A DNA stretch of 58,627 nucleotides from Rhodoblastus sphagnicola (GTDB lineage: Bacteria > Pseudomonadota > Alphaproteobacteria > Rhizobiales > Beijerinckiaceae), in NCBI RefSeq assembly GCF_002937075.1, contig NZ_NHSJ01000025.1:1-58627 (forward strand), given 5' to 3'. The position numbers and the translations under genes are program-made. Under the pieces are notes generated by a model. That model worked only from the letters and a program-made list of their open reading frames with translations, was not told where the DNA came from and did no database searches. This document shows, in pieces, positions 7,712 to 15,659 of this stretch (positions are counted from its first letter, which is position 1; each line of letters starts with the position of its first letter).

Positions 7712-8977
7712 ATGAAGGTCCACATTCGCGTGGCCGCCTTGGCGAGCGGTCTTATGTTGTCGTGCTCCATTCATGCGCTCGCGGCCGAGCGTTGTGTGGC
7801 GGATTTTACAAAACCTATCGATTTTCCAAAGGCGGTGCTCGTTGCGGCGAACGACGACGGCGCTGTGAAGAAGGCGGTCTCGTGGGAGATCGTTGAGCCG
7901 AGCACGCCTGTTCTGCCGCCGCCTGCCGCGGGGGCTGGTCCGACTGGACCGATCACCATCGGCGCGGCAGCTTCACCCAACGCGCCCGCGCCGCCGCCGG
8001 CCGTGAATTCGCCCGTCATCGAGACGGCAAGTCCCTCCAGTGGCGACGTGCCCGAACAGGCCGGGACGCTTCCTCTGTTCAAAGACGTGAGCAAGTTTCC
8101 GGCGCTCAAGCACATTGCCGCGACCGGCGCGACTTTGCTCGATCTTGGCGAGGCGCACGGACTTCGTTCCGTCGCCGCCAAGGTTGGCGATCAGTTCATG
8201 ATCCTCCAGGTCGCGCCGGATGGTGAGGCGGTCGTCGGCGGTCCCGTTCTCGAATTGTCGAAGGCCCGTCTGCTCGCGATCGGCGGCGCCAGGGTGACGA
8301 ATATTGGCGAACTGCATGGTCTCACGGGCTTGTTCGTTCGCAATGGCGCCGAGTTTCAGACGCTCTATGTGACGCCTGACAACCAGGCGACGATCGCCGG
8401 CGTGATGTGGGACTCGGCTGGCAAGAACCTGACGCGCGATCAGGTGGCGAAAATTGACGGGGCCTTGCCGACGGTGGATGTCGGCGACGTCAAGAAAGTT
8501 CTCGCTGACAAGGGTGCGATTGCGGGCTTGGCGACCGTGCAGCAGGCGGCGTTCGGCGCCATCGGCCCGGATGGCGCGCCGGTCGTGTGGATGATCGTCG
8601 ATCCGGCTTGTTCGTATTCGATTCGAGCGTTCGACGCCTTGAAGCCCTATGCGGAGGCGGGGCGCATACAGCTGAAAATCGTACCGATCTCGATCCTCGA
8701 TCACGAGGACAACGGGATGAGCACGAAAGCGGCATTATCGCTGTTGAGCGTCCCGACGGAAAGCATGGCGTCGGCCTGGGCGCAGCGTGTTTTCACCGTT
8801 CCCGCGACCGGCGCAGCCGAAGCGAAACTGCAAAGCAACGGACAGATCGCCGAAGCGATCAAACTGACGGGCACACCCACCTTCTTCTTCCGAAAGCCCG
8901 ATGGCCTGGAGGGGCGCCTCGACGGAATGCCCACCGATTTTAAAGCGTTCGTCACTGCGGTCGTGGGGAGGATCTGA
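7712..8977 (+). CDS. Periplasmic thioredoxin-fold protein (DsbC/DsbG- or TrbB-like)
   Basis: 421 residues. Signal peptide to about residue 25 (ends IHALAA), a Pro/Ala-rich linker around 70-110, a dimerisation-like region, and a C-terminal thioredoxin fold from about residue 285. The redox motif reads PACSYS: the first cysteine of CXXC is present (near residue 300) and the second is Ser. The cis-proline loop TGTPTFFF is kept. DsbC-type proteins shuffle disulfides in secreted proteins, and R64 has one (TrbB) in its transfer region. With one cysteine this copy could isomerise or hold thiols but not oxidise. It overlaps the next gene by one base. Confidence 0.8.
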   Translation: MKVHIRVAALASGLMLSCSIHALAAERCVADFTKPIDFPKAVLVAANDDGAVKKAVSWEIVEPSTPVLPPPAAGAGPTGPITIGAAASPNAPAPPPAVNSPVIETASPSSGDVPEQAGTLPLFKDVSKFPALKHIAATGATLLDLGEAHGLRSVAAKVGDQFMILQVAPDGEAVVGGPVLELSKARLLAIGGARVTNIGELHGLTGLFVRNGAEFQTLYVTPDNQATIAGVMWDSAGKNLTRDQVAKIDGALPTVDVGDVKKVLADKGAIAGLATVQQAAFGAIGPDGAPVVWMIVDPACSYSIRAFDALKPYAEAGRIQLKIVPISILDHEDNGMSTKAALSLLSVPTESMASAWAQRVFTVPATGAAEAKLQSNGQIAEAIKLTGTPTFFFRKPDGLEGRLDGMPTDFKAFVTAVVGRI

Positions 8978-9489
8978 TGGGCTTGTTTCGTGGTCTCGGC
9001 CGCAGGCTGGGCGGCTTGATGAAAATCCCGTTCGTGTTCGTGCCCTGGCGAGAGATCAAGAAGGGCAAGAACGCGATTGAAGAGCAGGCGGCCGAGATCT
9101 GGTCGCAAGTGAAGCGCGCCAAAGAGATTGATCAGCAGGTTATTGTTGACGGGGATCGATTGATTGATCTCTCTTCCTTCGCCGAAGAGAAGGGGCTTTC
9201 GGATCGGCAGGCGAGGGCGCTTCTTGCGCGGCGACGGCGAGAAACGGCGAGAGCGGCCTACGCTTGTTTCGCGTTGGGCTGGGCTGCGTTCTTTTTCCTG
9301 GCCTATCGGATCGCTGGCGAATCGTGGACGTCTGGACCGTTTGTGACCACGATCGAATTCAGTCCCTTTTGCATCCTGTTTTTCCTGATGGCCTTCAAGT
9401 TTGCGCTCGACAATTTCAGGCTCCGTACTCTGAGCCATGTGACGGCGAGCGAGTTCTTGCATACGAATGAACCGTTCTGGCCGCACTGA
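8977..9489 (+). CDS. Small inner-membrane protein (transfer region)
   Basis: 170 residues starting at an ATG that overlaps the previous stop. The N-terminal ~90 residues are charged and helical, ending with a short helix-turn-helix-like stretch (LSSFAEEKGLSDRQARALLARRR). Two membrane segments follow, about residues 92-112 and 123-145. Co-transcribed with the DsbC-like gene. R64 encodes a membrane protein, TraX, beside TraY, and this could be its counterpart, but similarity cannot be claimed by eye. Confidence 0.65.
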   Translation: MGLFRGLGRRLGGLMKIPFVFVPWREIKKGKNAIEEQAAEIWSQVKRAKEIDQQVIVDGDRLIDLSSFAEEKGLSDRQARALLARRRRETARAAYACFALGWAAFFFLAYRIAGESWTSGPFVTTIEFSPFCILFFLMAFKFALDNFRLRTLSHVTASEFLHTNEPFWPH

Positions 9490-9626
9490 GGTTGTGGTCA
9501 ATTGTCGAGAGGGCGACGCCCGACGCCTCGGTGGTGTCGACCGCAGATATTCAAACGGCTCATATGATTTAAGGTATCCCTCCGGCGTAGGCCGCCTTCC
9601 ATCGGGCTGGGACGCATCGTAATTTA

Positions 9627-9660
9627 GCAGTGCTGCAAGCAGTGGTGTTTGCAGCACTGC
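9627..9660 (+). promoter_or_regulatory. 12-bp hairpin in the tnpA leader, conserved by covariation
   Basis: GCAGTGCTGCAA (9627-9638) pairs perfectly with TTGCAGCACTGC (9649-9660) around the loop GCAGTGGTGT, 13 nt before the tnpA ATG. The inverted copy at 15484-15517 has the same loop and two compensatory pair changes in the stem, which indicates selection on the structure. Confidence 0.65.
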
Positions 9661-9673
9661 AAGAGACAGTGCG

Positions 9674-10012
9674 ATGAGCCAAGTTCAGGTAATCAGCGGA
9701 GTTGAGCGTCGTCGCCGTTGGAGTGACGAGCAGAAGCAGGCGATTGTGGCGGCGGCGTTTGCGCCCGGCGCCGTGGTGACGGAGGTCGCCCGGCGAGCGG
9801 ATGTCAACAGCGGGCAAATCTATCGGTGGCGGCGAGATCTTCGGATGGAGCCGTCAGGATTTGCCGAAGTTGTCGTCTCTTCGGCTGGGCCATCCGACAT
9901 TTCCGCTTCGGTAATTGACGTCGCGTTGAGCGACGGCACGCGCGTCCAGATCGCAGCCATGACCCCGCCGGAGTTGGCGTCGGCGGTGGTCAAGGCGCTG
10001 GTGCACCGATGA
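9674..10012 (+). CDS. tnpA: IS66 accessory protein TnpA
   Basis: 112 residues with the IS66 Orf1 helix-turn-helix: RRRRWSDEQKQAIVAAAFAPGA, then EVARRADVNSGQIYRWRRDL. IS66 needs this DNA-binding protein together with TnpB and TnpC for transposition. Its stop overlaps the tnpB start (ATGA), giving translational coupling. A truncated relative lies inverted at the far end of the transposon. Confidence 0.9.
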   Translation: MSQVQVISGVERRRRWSDEQKQAIVAAAFAPGAVVTEVARRADVNSGQIYRWRRDLRMEPSGFAEVVVSSAGPSDISASVIDVALSDGTRVQIAAMTPPELASAVVKALVHR

Positions 10013-10356
10013 TCCCGGTTCCGAGCAATGTGCGGGTCTGGCTGGCGGTCGGGCGAACGGATATGCGGCGCGGCATGACCGGTCTGGCGCTTCAGGTTCA
10101 AGAGACGCTGCATCGCGATCCCCATGCCGGCGATTTGTTCGTTTTCCGTGGACGGCGCGGCGACATGGTAAAAATTATTTGGCATGACGGGCTCGGAATG
10201 TCGCTTTATGCAAAACGTCTTGAGCGTGGCCGATTCATCTGGCCGTCACCGGCGGACGGTATGGTGGCCATTTCCGCCGCTCAACTGGCCTATATGCTCG
10301 ATGGAATCGACTGGCGGAATCCCCGTTTGACGTTCCGGCCGGAGCGCGCCGGATAA
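10009..10356 (+). CDS. tnpB: IS66 accessory protein TnpB
   Basis: 115 residues with the conserved IS66 Orf2 pattern: VWLAVGRTDMRRGMTGLA, DLFVFRGRRGDMVKIIWHDG, GMSLYAKRLERGRF and a C-terminal AQLAYMLDGIDWR. Full length for the family. Overlaps tnpA by four bases and is followed by tnpC after an 81-bp gap. Confidence 0.92.
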   Translation: MIPVPSNVRVWLAVGRTDMRRGMTGLALQVQETLHRDPHAGDLFVFRGRRGDMVKIIWHDGLGMSLYAKRLERGRFIWPSPADGMVAISAAQLAYMLDGIDWRNPRLTFRPERAG

Positions 10357-10437
10357 GGTGGCGGATAGCGCATTTTTCTTCGTATTTCCGCCATTTTTTA
10401 GGAGTCAAACGGGTCGTTTTATGATTCACTTCTGGGT

Positions 10438-12063
10438 ATGGAATCACGGCCGCGCAACCTCCCCGATGACGTTGATGCGCTGAAAGCAGCGCTGCTGAAG
10501 GCTTGGGCTGAGAATGCCATCGCCCGCGCCGTCGAGTCCGACGACAAGGCTCTCATCGCGCATCAGAAGCTCGTCATCGCCAAGTTGCAGCGGCAGCTCT
10601 ATGGGCCCAAGGCGGAGCGCAGCGCTCGTCTCGTCGACCAGTTGGAGCTCACCTTCGAAGAGCTGGCGGGAAGCGCCACGGAAGATGAGATCGCGGCGGA
10701 ACGGGCCGCCGCCAAGACGACGGTCAAAGGTTTTACGCGCAAGCGTCCGGATGTCCGCGCGACCTTCCCCGAGCATCTTCCGCGGGAACGGGTGGTGATC
10801 GATCCGCCGACGATCTGCGACTGCTGCGGCGGGACGCGCCTTCGTAAAATCGGCGAGGATGTGACCCAGACGCTGGAGTCGATCCCGCGGCAGTGGAAGG
10901 TGGTCGAGACCGTCCGGGAGAAGTTTAGCTGCCGGGACTGTGAGAAGATCAGCCAGGCGCCGGCGCCCTACCATGTGATCCCGCGGGGCTGGGCCGGCCC
11001 AAGCCTGCTGGCGATGATCCTGTTCGAGAAGTTCGGCCAGCATCAGCCTTTGAACCGCCAGGTGGAGCGATATGCCCGGGAGGGTGTTCCGATCAGCCTA
11101 TCAACGGCGGCGGACGCCGTCGGGGCCAGTTGCTCGGTGCTTGCGCCCTTGCTGGCCCGGCTGGAAGCCCATGTGATGGCGGCCGAACGCCTGCACGGAG
11201 ATGACACGACCGTGCCGGTGTTGGCGCAGGGCAAATGCGATGTCGGGCGATGTTGGGTTTATGTGCGCGACGATCGCCCGTTCGGGGGCCAAGCTCCGCC
11301 GGCGGCGATGTTCTATTACTCGCGTGATCGCAAGGGCGAGCATCCGCAAGCGCACTTGGCCCGGTACACTGGCATCCTCCAGGCGGACGCCTTCGGTGGC
11401 TACACCAAACTCTATGAGCCCACCCGCCAGCCCGGCCCGATCGAGGAAGCGGCCTGCTGGGCGCATGCGCGCCGGCCCTTCTTTGCCATGGCCGATCTTG
11501 AGGAGAACGCCCGGCGCAAAGCGGCCGGTAAGAAGGAGATCCCCCTCTCTCCGATGGCCATAGAGATGGTGCATCAAATCGATGCTCTGTTCGAGATCGA
11601 ACGTGCCATCAATGGCTGCAGCGCCGAGGAACGCAGGGCGTACCGCCAACAGCACAGCGCCCCCCTGGTCAAGGTCCTTGAGGTCTCCATGCGAGACGCC
11701 TGCACCAAGCTCTCGCGGAACCATGATCTGTTCAAAGCGATGAACTACATGCTCAAGCGCTGGTCCTCGTTCACCCGGTTCCTGGACGACGGACGGGTCT
11801 GCCTCTCCAACAATGCCGCCGAACGGGCGCTGAGAGGAATCGCGCTGGGCCGAAAGTCTTGGCTGTTCTGCGGTTCCGACCGCGGCGGGCAACGCGCGGC
11901 GGCCATGTACAGTCTCATCGTCACCGCCAAAATGAATGACGTCGATCCGCAAGCCTGGCTGGCTGACGTCCTGTCACGCATCGCGGCCCATCCGGCCCAT
12001 CAGCTCGACGAACTGCTCCCATGGAACTGGGTGCCGCGAACCGGCGTCGCCCAAGCGGCCTGA
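10438..12063 (+). CDS. tnpC: IS66 transposase TnpC
   Basis: 541 residues, full length. An N-terminal leucine-rich helix and homeodomain-like region is followed by a zinc-binding segment (CDCCGGTRL, then CRDCEKI) and the DDE catalytic core. ERLHGDDTTVPVLAQG provides the first Asp, QADAFGGYTKLYE the second, and SNNAAERALRGIALGRKSWLFCGS the catalytic Glu region. It cuts and joins the element's ends. No frameshift seen, so the element may still be active. Confidence 0.93.
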   Translation: MESRPRNLPDDVDALKAALLKAWAENAIARAVESDDKALIAHQKLVIAKLQRQLYGPKAERSARLVDQLELTFEELAGSATEDEIAAERAAAKTTVKGFTRKRPDVRATFPEHLPRERVVIDPPTICDCCGGTRLRKIGEDVTQTLESIPRQWKVVETVREKFSCRDCEKISQAPAPYHVIPRGWAGPSLLAMILFEKFGQHQPLNRQVERYAREGVPISLSTAADAVGASCSVLAPLLARLEAHVMAAERLHGDDTTVPVLAQGKCDVGRCWVYVRDDRPFGGQAPPAAMFYYSRDRKGEHPQAHLARYTGILQADAFGGYTKLYEPTRQPGPIEEAACWAHARRPFFAMADLEENARRKAAGKKEIPLSPMAIEMVHQIDALFEIERAINGCSAEERRAYRQQHSAPLVKVLEVSMRDACTKLSRNHDLFKAMNYMLKRWSSFTRFLDDGRVCLSNNAAERALRGIALGRKSWLFCGSDRGGQRAAAMYSLIVTAKMNDVDPQAWLADVLSRIAAHPAHQLDELLPWNWVPRTGVAQAA

Positions 12064-12303
12064 TTGAGCACCCAACGCAACAAGGTCCATAGCGTCATGA
12101 CAATCGCCCGTGTCGCAATCGAGCTCGGCGTGGACGAAGACTGGTTATCGAACATTGCTGGCGAGATGGAGCCCGAAGACGGCTTGATCTGGGTCTATGG
12201 ACCAGGGGATGACGGCGTCATGGCCTTCTCCGACGATGGCATCGAATGCCTTCAGGACCTCATCGAGATAAACAAGGCGCACCCGGAAACCAATCAGGAA
12301 TAG
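12064..12303 (+). CDS. Small IS66 passenger protein, copy 1
   Basis: 79 residues starting at TTG directly after the tnpC stop. Acidic, with the core EDGLIWVYGPGDDGVMAFSDDGIECLQDLI. A paralogue follows at 12410-12619, in which the start is ATG and overlaps a tnpC-like stop. Unknown function; such small acidic ORFs are found at the 3' end of some IS66 elements. The extra T that separates this TTG from the stop may weaken coupling. Confidence 0.6.
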   Translation: MSTQRNKVHSVMTIARVAIELGVDEDWLSNIAGEMEPEDGLIWVYGPGDDGVMAFSDDGIECLQDLIEINKAHPETNQE

Positions 12304-12332
12304 GCCGCCTGCGGTCTACGCCGGAGGGATAC

Positions 12333-12409
12333 GAACATCCGGCCCATCGGCTCGATGAACTGCTTCCGTGGAACTGGACGCCGCAAACCGGCGTCGCCGA
12401 CGCGGCCTG
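12333..12409 (+). pseudogene. 3' fragment of a second IS66 tnpC
   Basis: In-frame HRLDELLPWNWTPQTGVADAA ending at TGA near 12411. It parallels the tnpC C-terminus HQLDELLPWNWVPRTGVAQAA at 12000-12063 and is immediately followed by a second copy of the small ORF. It is the right-hand remnant of another, related IS66 element. Confidence 0.75.
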
Positions 12410-12619
12410 ATGAGCACTCAGCGCAACAAGGTCCACAGCGTCACAACAATCGCCCGCGTCGCAATCGACCTTGGCGTGGACGAAGACTGCCTTTGGGATA
12501 TTGCCAATCAGATGGAGCCTGAAGACGGCTTGATCTGGGTCTATGGACTGGGTGACGACGGCGTCATGGCCTTCTCTGAGGATGCCGTCGAATGCCTTCG
12601 GCTGTCCATGAGGGGCTGA
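12410..12619 (+). CDS. Small IS66 passenger protein, copy 2
   Basis: 69 residues from ATG 12410, overlapping the stop of the tnpC fragment. STQRNKVHSVTTIARVAIDLGVDED and EDGLIWVYGLGDDGVMAFSEDAVECLR match copy 1, but the C-terminus ends early (LRLSMRG). It probably survives only as part of an IS66 remnant. No function known. Confidence 0.5.
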   Translation: MSTQRNKVHSVTTIARVAIDLGVDEDCLWDIANQMEPEDGLIWVYGLGDDGVMAFSEDAVECLRLSMRG

Positions 12620-12746
12620 CGACCGTCTCTGTGGATCCGAAGATCCGCCTATACGCTGTGGCCGTCCTCGACGGCCAGAACCATTAGAGCCTGTCGTCAG
12701 GCAGCGGCACGGGCTGCGTTATAACCTAAAAAGCCGTCAACGTGAT

Positions 12747-14252
12747 TTAAGACACTCCGTGCAAATCCAAAGACATCCGAGCAATCCAAGTTCGGCTTCC
12801 ATCCTGTTGTGAGGACGTATTTGTCTCATGCATAATAATGTCGAGAAGTTTCTCGCAATCGCGGACGACCGTTTTTGCATGGACATTGGTCACGCAAAGA
12901 AGAAGTCCCTTTTTGACAACGGCGCCTTGATACCATTGCGAGAGCACAGCGGGGGCGAGCCCATGGGACAGGGCTCTTTGTGCCATTGCCACATCGTCGC
13001 TCTCGTCGGGAAGATGGAGACGAATCGAGAGGGCTCCGTCGATCCCCAGCGAGAGGTTTGCCGGAAGATGACGGGCCAGAGTATCGGCGAGCAGGGCCTT
13101 GCGCGCGGCGTAAAGGCGTTTCATATGCCGCAAATGGCGCAGGTAATGTCCGCCGGCCATGAAATCCGCCACCGCGATTTGGACCGCCCCGTTGGGGGCG
13201 GGGGACAGGTGGTCGGCAATTTCGCCAACAGGGGCGGCCAAGGCTGGCGGGACGACGAGAAAGCCTAATCGCAGGGCGGGGCTGATGGTTTTGCTGAAGG
13301 TGCCGATATGAAGGACCCGACCGGATGTGTCCTGAGCGGCCAGGGCCGGCGCGGCGCGTCCGCGCAGTTGCAACTCGCCGACATAATCATCCTCGATAAT
13401 CCAGGCCCCCCTCTCTTCGGCCCAGGTCAGGAGGTCCCGGCGCCGCTCCAGGGACATGGTCATGCCGAGAGGGGCTTGTTGCCCCGGTGTCACGACCGCC
13501 AGGGCGGCGTTTCCTGCCACCATCTTTGCTGCGGCAACGTTCAGGCCCGCCGCGTCGACGGGAATGGGGCGGACGGTCAGTCCTGCCAATTGGAGCGCCG
13601 TCAGGGTTTTGGGAAAGCCCGGATCCTCACACCACACCTCCGCGCCGGACAAAGACAGCGCCTGCAAGGCCATCCCCAAGGCGCCGGTAAAACCGCTTGT
13701 AACAAAAATCTGATCAACGGAGCAACGCACCCCGCGCGATATCGCTAAATAGGCTGCGATTTCATGGCGGAGACGGGCATTTCCGCAGGGGTCGGGGTAG
13801 TTCAGCGGCGACAGCGTTTCGGCTCTCGTGGCACGGATCCGGATGCGAGACCATTGTTTGAAGGGAAAGATATCCTGGGCCGGAACGCCCATTTGAAATA
13901 TTGCCGGCGGCGCGTCGAAGGGATGGAATAGTCCGGGCGGCGTTTCGGTCATCTCGCTTTCGGAGGCAGGACGTGGGGAAGGACGTGGGGCCGGCGCGTC
14001 GGCAACCCAGGTGCCCGCTGCCCCCTTGGATACAATCAATTGGTCGTCGATCAACCGGTCATAGGCCCGTCGGACGGTTCCCCGGGCGACCCCCAATTGA
14101 GCCGACAGATCCTGGGTTGAGGGAAGGCGGGTCAATTTGGCCAGTGTTCCGGTGCGGATGGCGTCCCGGACAGCATCATGAATTTGGTCGGTCAGCGAGA
14201 TCGCGGATCGTCGGTTGAGTGTCAGGGAAAACATGGGGCCCGTCTCCGTCAT
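12747..14252 (-). CDS. MocR/GntR-family PLP-dependent transcriptional regulator
   Basis: About 501 residues from ATG 14252 (an ATG at 14234 is an alternative; the frame extends to 14396 without support). The N-terminal GntR winged helix is clear (SLTDQIHDAVRDAIRTGTLAKLTRLPSTQDLSA then ARGTVRRAYDRLIDDQLI). The aminotransferase-like domain holds FVTSGFTGAL, a VVTPGQQAPLG segment, the IIEDDYVGEL motif and the PLP-binding Lys in GTFSKTISPALRLG (near residue 320). Such regulators sense amino compounds or vitamin B6. It is divergent from an AhpD-like gene with an inverted repeat between them, so it probably controls that gene. Cargo of the IS66-bounded transposon. Confidence 0.88.
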   Translation of the reverse strand: MTETGPMFSLTLNRRSAISLTDQIHDAVRDAIRTGTLAKLTRLPSTQDLSAQLGVARGTVRRAYDRLIDDQLIVSKGAAGTWVADAPAPRPSPRPASESEMTETPPGLFHPFDAPPAIFQMGVPAQDIFPFKQWSRIRIRATRAETLSPLNYPDPCGNARLRHEIAAYLAISRGVRCSVDQIFVTSGFTGALGMALQALSLSGAEVWCEDPGFPKTLTALQLAGLTVRPIPVDAAGLNVAAAKMVAGNAALAVVTPGQQAPLGMTMSLERRRDLLTWAEERGAWIIEDDYVGELQLRGRAAPALAAQDTSGRVLHIGTFSKTISPALRLGFLVVPPALAAPVGEIADHLSPAPNGAVQIAVADFMAGGHYLRHLRHMKRLYAARKALLADTLARHLPANLSLGIDGALSIRLHLPDESDDVAMAQRALSHGLAPAVLSQWYQGAVVKKGLLLCVTNVHAKTVVRDCEKLLDIIMHETNTSSQQDGSRTWIARMSLDLHGVS

Positions 14253-14253
14253 A

Positions 14254-14293
14254 GGCCAATGATTTTCACCATTCTTGGGTCTATCCATTGGCC
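14254..14293. promoter_or_regulatory. Inverted repeat between mocR and ahpD-like genes
   Basis: GGCCAATG (14254-14261) and its exact complement CATTGGCC (14286-14293), 24 nt apart, in the divergent intergenic region. A likely operator for the MocR-type regulator, and close enough to its start to repress it as well. Confidence 0.5.
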
Positions 14294-14407
14294 AGATGCA
14301 AGACGATAGTGTGGCCCGGAGCAATTCTTCCCGCCGGTGCCGCCAGGCGCCTGTTTTGACAGCCTCAGAGCGAAACCCGGCCGGTTCCCCAATCAAAGGA
14401 CACAGTC

Positions 14408-14872
14408 ATGTCGACACATCCCCGTCTTGATATCAAGAAGGTCGCCCCGGACTCCTACAAGGCCGTTTTCGCGTTGGAACAGTATGTTCAGAAATGCGGT
14501 CTTGAGCCGCGTCTGATTCACCTGATCAAATTGCGGGCCTCTCAGATCAATGGCTGCGCCTTTTGCGTGGATATGCATGTCAAGGAATCCCGCCATGACG
14601 GTTTGAGCGAACAATGGATCGCACTGCTCAGCGTCTGGCGGGAATCCCCTCTCTATGATGCCCGCGAGCGGGCTCTTCTCGGCTGGGTCGAGGCAGTGAC
14701 CAACATCGCCCAGACCGGTATTCCGGACAGCGATTTCGAGACTCTGAAGGCCCATTTCAGCGATGAGGAAATCGCAAAGATCACGGTCGCTATCGGCACC
14801 ATCAACATCTGGAACCGTCTGGCCGTCGGTCTGCGTTTCCAGCACCCGATCGACGGGCCGAAAGCGGTATAG
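14408..14872 (+). CDS. AhpD-like carboxymuconolactone decarboxylase-family protein
   Basis: 154 residues, a typical single-domain member. The redox motif is C50-A-F-C53 with H57 (NGCAFCVDMHVKE), the signature of AhpD-like alkylhydroperoxidases. IAKITVAIGTINIWNRLAVG forms the conserved C-terminal helix. These proteins reduce hydroperoxides through the CXXC pair. The gene is divergent from the MocR regulator, and this pairing is common in proteobacteria. Together they form the useful cargo of the transposon. Confidence 0.88.
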   Translation: MSTHPRLDIKKVAPDSYKAVFALEQYVQKCGLEPRLIHLIKLRASQINGCAFCVDMHVKESRHDGLSEQWIALLSVWRESPLYDARERALLGWVEAVTNIAQTGIPDSDFETLKAHFSDEEIAKITVAIGTINIWNRLAVGLRFQHPIDGPKAV

Positions 14873-14939
14873 ACGGGCTCAGGGCAAAGCCGTTCGTATG
14901 GCCGCCACCACGCATCGGCGTCACGGGGGCCTGCTTGGC

Positions 14940-15470
14940 TCAAATGGCGCCTTTGGCGGCGTTCAGCAGGCTCGTGGCGGCGGATGTTGCGGTGGTGAGC
15001 TTAGCAATCAGATCCGGGATCTGTGCCGATGCTTGCCGGGCATCGACGACAGATTGCTGCGCCGAGACCGCGGCCTGATAGGCGGTCTCGATGCTGTCGC
15101 CAGCATTGGTCAGAAGTGACGCCACCGCGCCGTAATAGGCAGCCCTCGCGGCGGCCACGTTTGACAACTCCGGTGGGGTCGTGGCCGGAATCTGGACATG
15201 GGTGCCGTCGCTCAACGCGACATCGATCATCGAAGCGGATATATCCGAAGGGCCGACAACCGAAGAGACGACAACTTCGGCAAATCCTGGCGGCGACATC
15301 TGAAGATCACGCCGCCACCGATAGATCTGTCCGCTGTTGATATCCGCTCGTCGGGCGACCTCCGCCACCACGGCACCGGGCGCAAACGCCGCCGCGACAA
15401 TGGCTCGCTTCTGGTCATCGTTCCAACGCCGACGACGCTCAACCCCGCTGATTACCTGAACTTGGCCCAT
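14940..15470 (-). pseudogene. Truncated IS66 tnpA fused to a foreign tail
   Basis: Inverted copy of tnpA at the right end of the transposon. The first ~100 residues match the left TnpA closely (QVQVISGVERRRRW, NSGQIYRWRRDL, PPEL). After PPELSN (near 15165) the frame continues without a stop into about 73 residues of unrelated, Ala-rich helical sequence (SLLTNAGDSIETAYQAAVSA). The break is therefore a recombination junction, and the fused ORF is open for 176 codons. Whether the fusion is made or functional is unknown; its DNA-binding domain could still recognise IS66 ends. Confidence 0.7.
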
Positions 15471-15483
15471 CGCACTGTCTCTA

Positions 15484-15517
15484 ACAGCGCCGCAAACACC
15501 ACTGCTTGTAGCGCTGT
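15484..15517 (-). promoter_or_regulatory. Hairpin in the leader of the inverted tnpA copy
   Basis: Counterpart of 9627-9660 with an identical 10-nt loop. Stem pairs changed together at two positions (G-C to A-T, T-A to C-G) and a third became a G-T wobble; one A-C mismatch exists. Confidence 0.55.
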
Positions 15518-15577
15518 TAATTTACGATGCTGCTCCGGCTTCGGGGAAGGCGGCCCTCACCGGAGGGATACGATTTA

Positions 15578-15604
15578 AGCCCGGCGCTTGGCGCCGGGCT
15601 TTTC
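15578..15604. terminator. Bidirectional rho-independent terminator
   Basis: AGCCCGGCGC, loop TTG, GCGCCGGGCT: a perfect 10-bp stem followed by TTTCC on the plus strand. Before the transposon arrived it lay between the convergent genes ending at 9489 and 15660. The IS66 target duplication ends inside its first arm. Confidence 0.8.
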
Positions 15605-15659
15605 CTTTGATGTGGTGGATGAATGGCTGAGTTATCCGTTCCTGATCGAGACGAAAGCG

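Larger units (their letters stand above)
9574..12332 (+). mobile_element. Complete IS66-family insertion sequence
   Basis: 2759 bp between the inverted repeats GTATCCCTCCGGCGTAG (9574-9590) and its complement CTACGCCGGAGGGATAC (12316-12332). Carries the three accessory and transposase genes typical of IS66 plus a small 3' ORF. Confidence 0.85.
9574..15571. mobile_element. 6-kb IS66-bounded composite transposon
   Basis: Bounded by inverted ends beginning GTATCCCTCCGG (9574 onward; and the complement ending at 15571) and flanked by an exact 8-bp duplication. The left part is a complete IS66 element (tnpA, tnpB, tnpC, 9574-12332). The right end is a shortened, inverted IS66 end with a truncated tnpA. 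Between them are a fragment of another IS66 3' end, a MocR regulator and an AhpD-like gene. Insertion was beside a hairpin terminator between two convergent transfer genes, so no transfer gene is broken. Confidence 0.85.
9566..15579. repeat. 8-bp target duplication flanking the IS66-bounded transposon
   Basis: GATTTAAG occurs at 9566-9573 and 15572-15579, immediately outside the terminal inverted repeats. Eight-base duplications are characteristic of the IS66 family, so the whole 9574-15571 segment moved as one unit. Confidence 0.85.
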
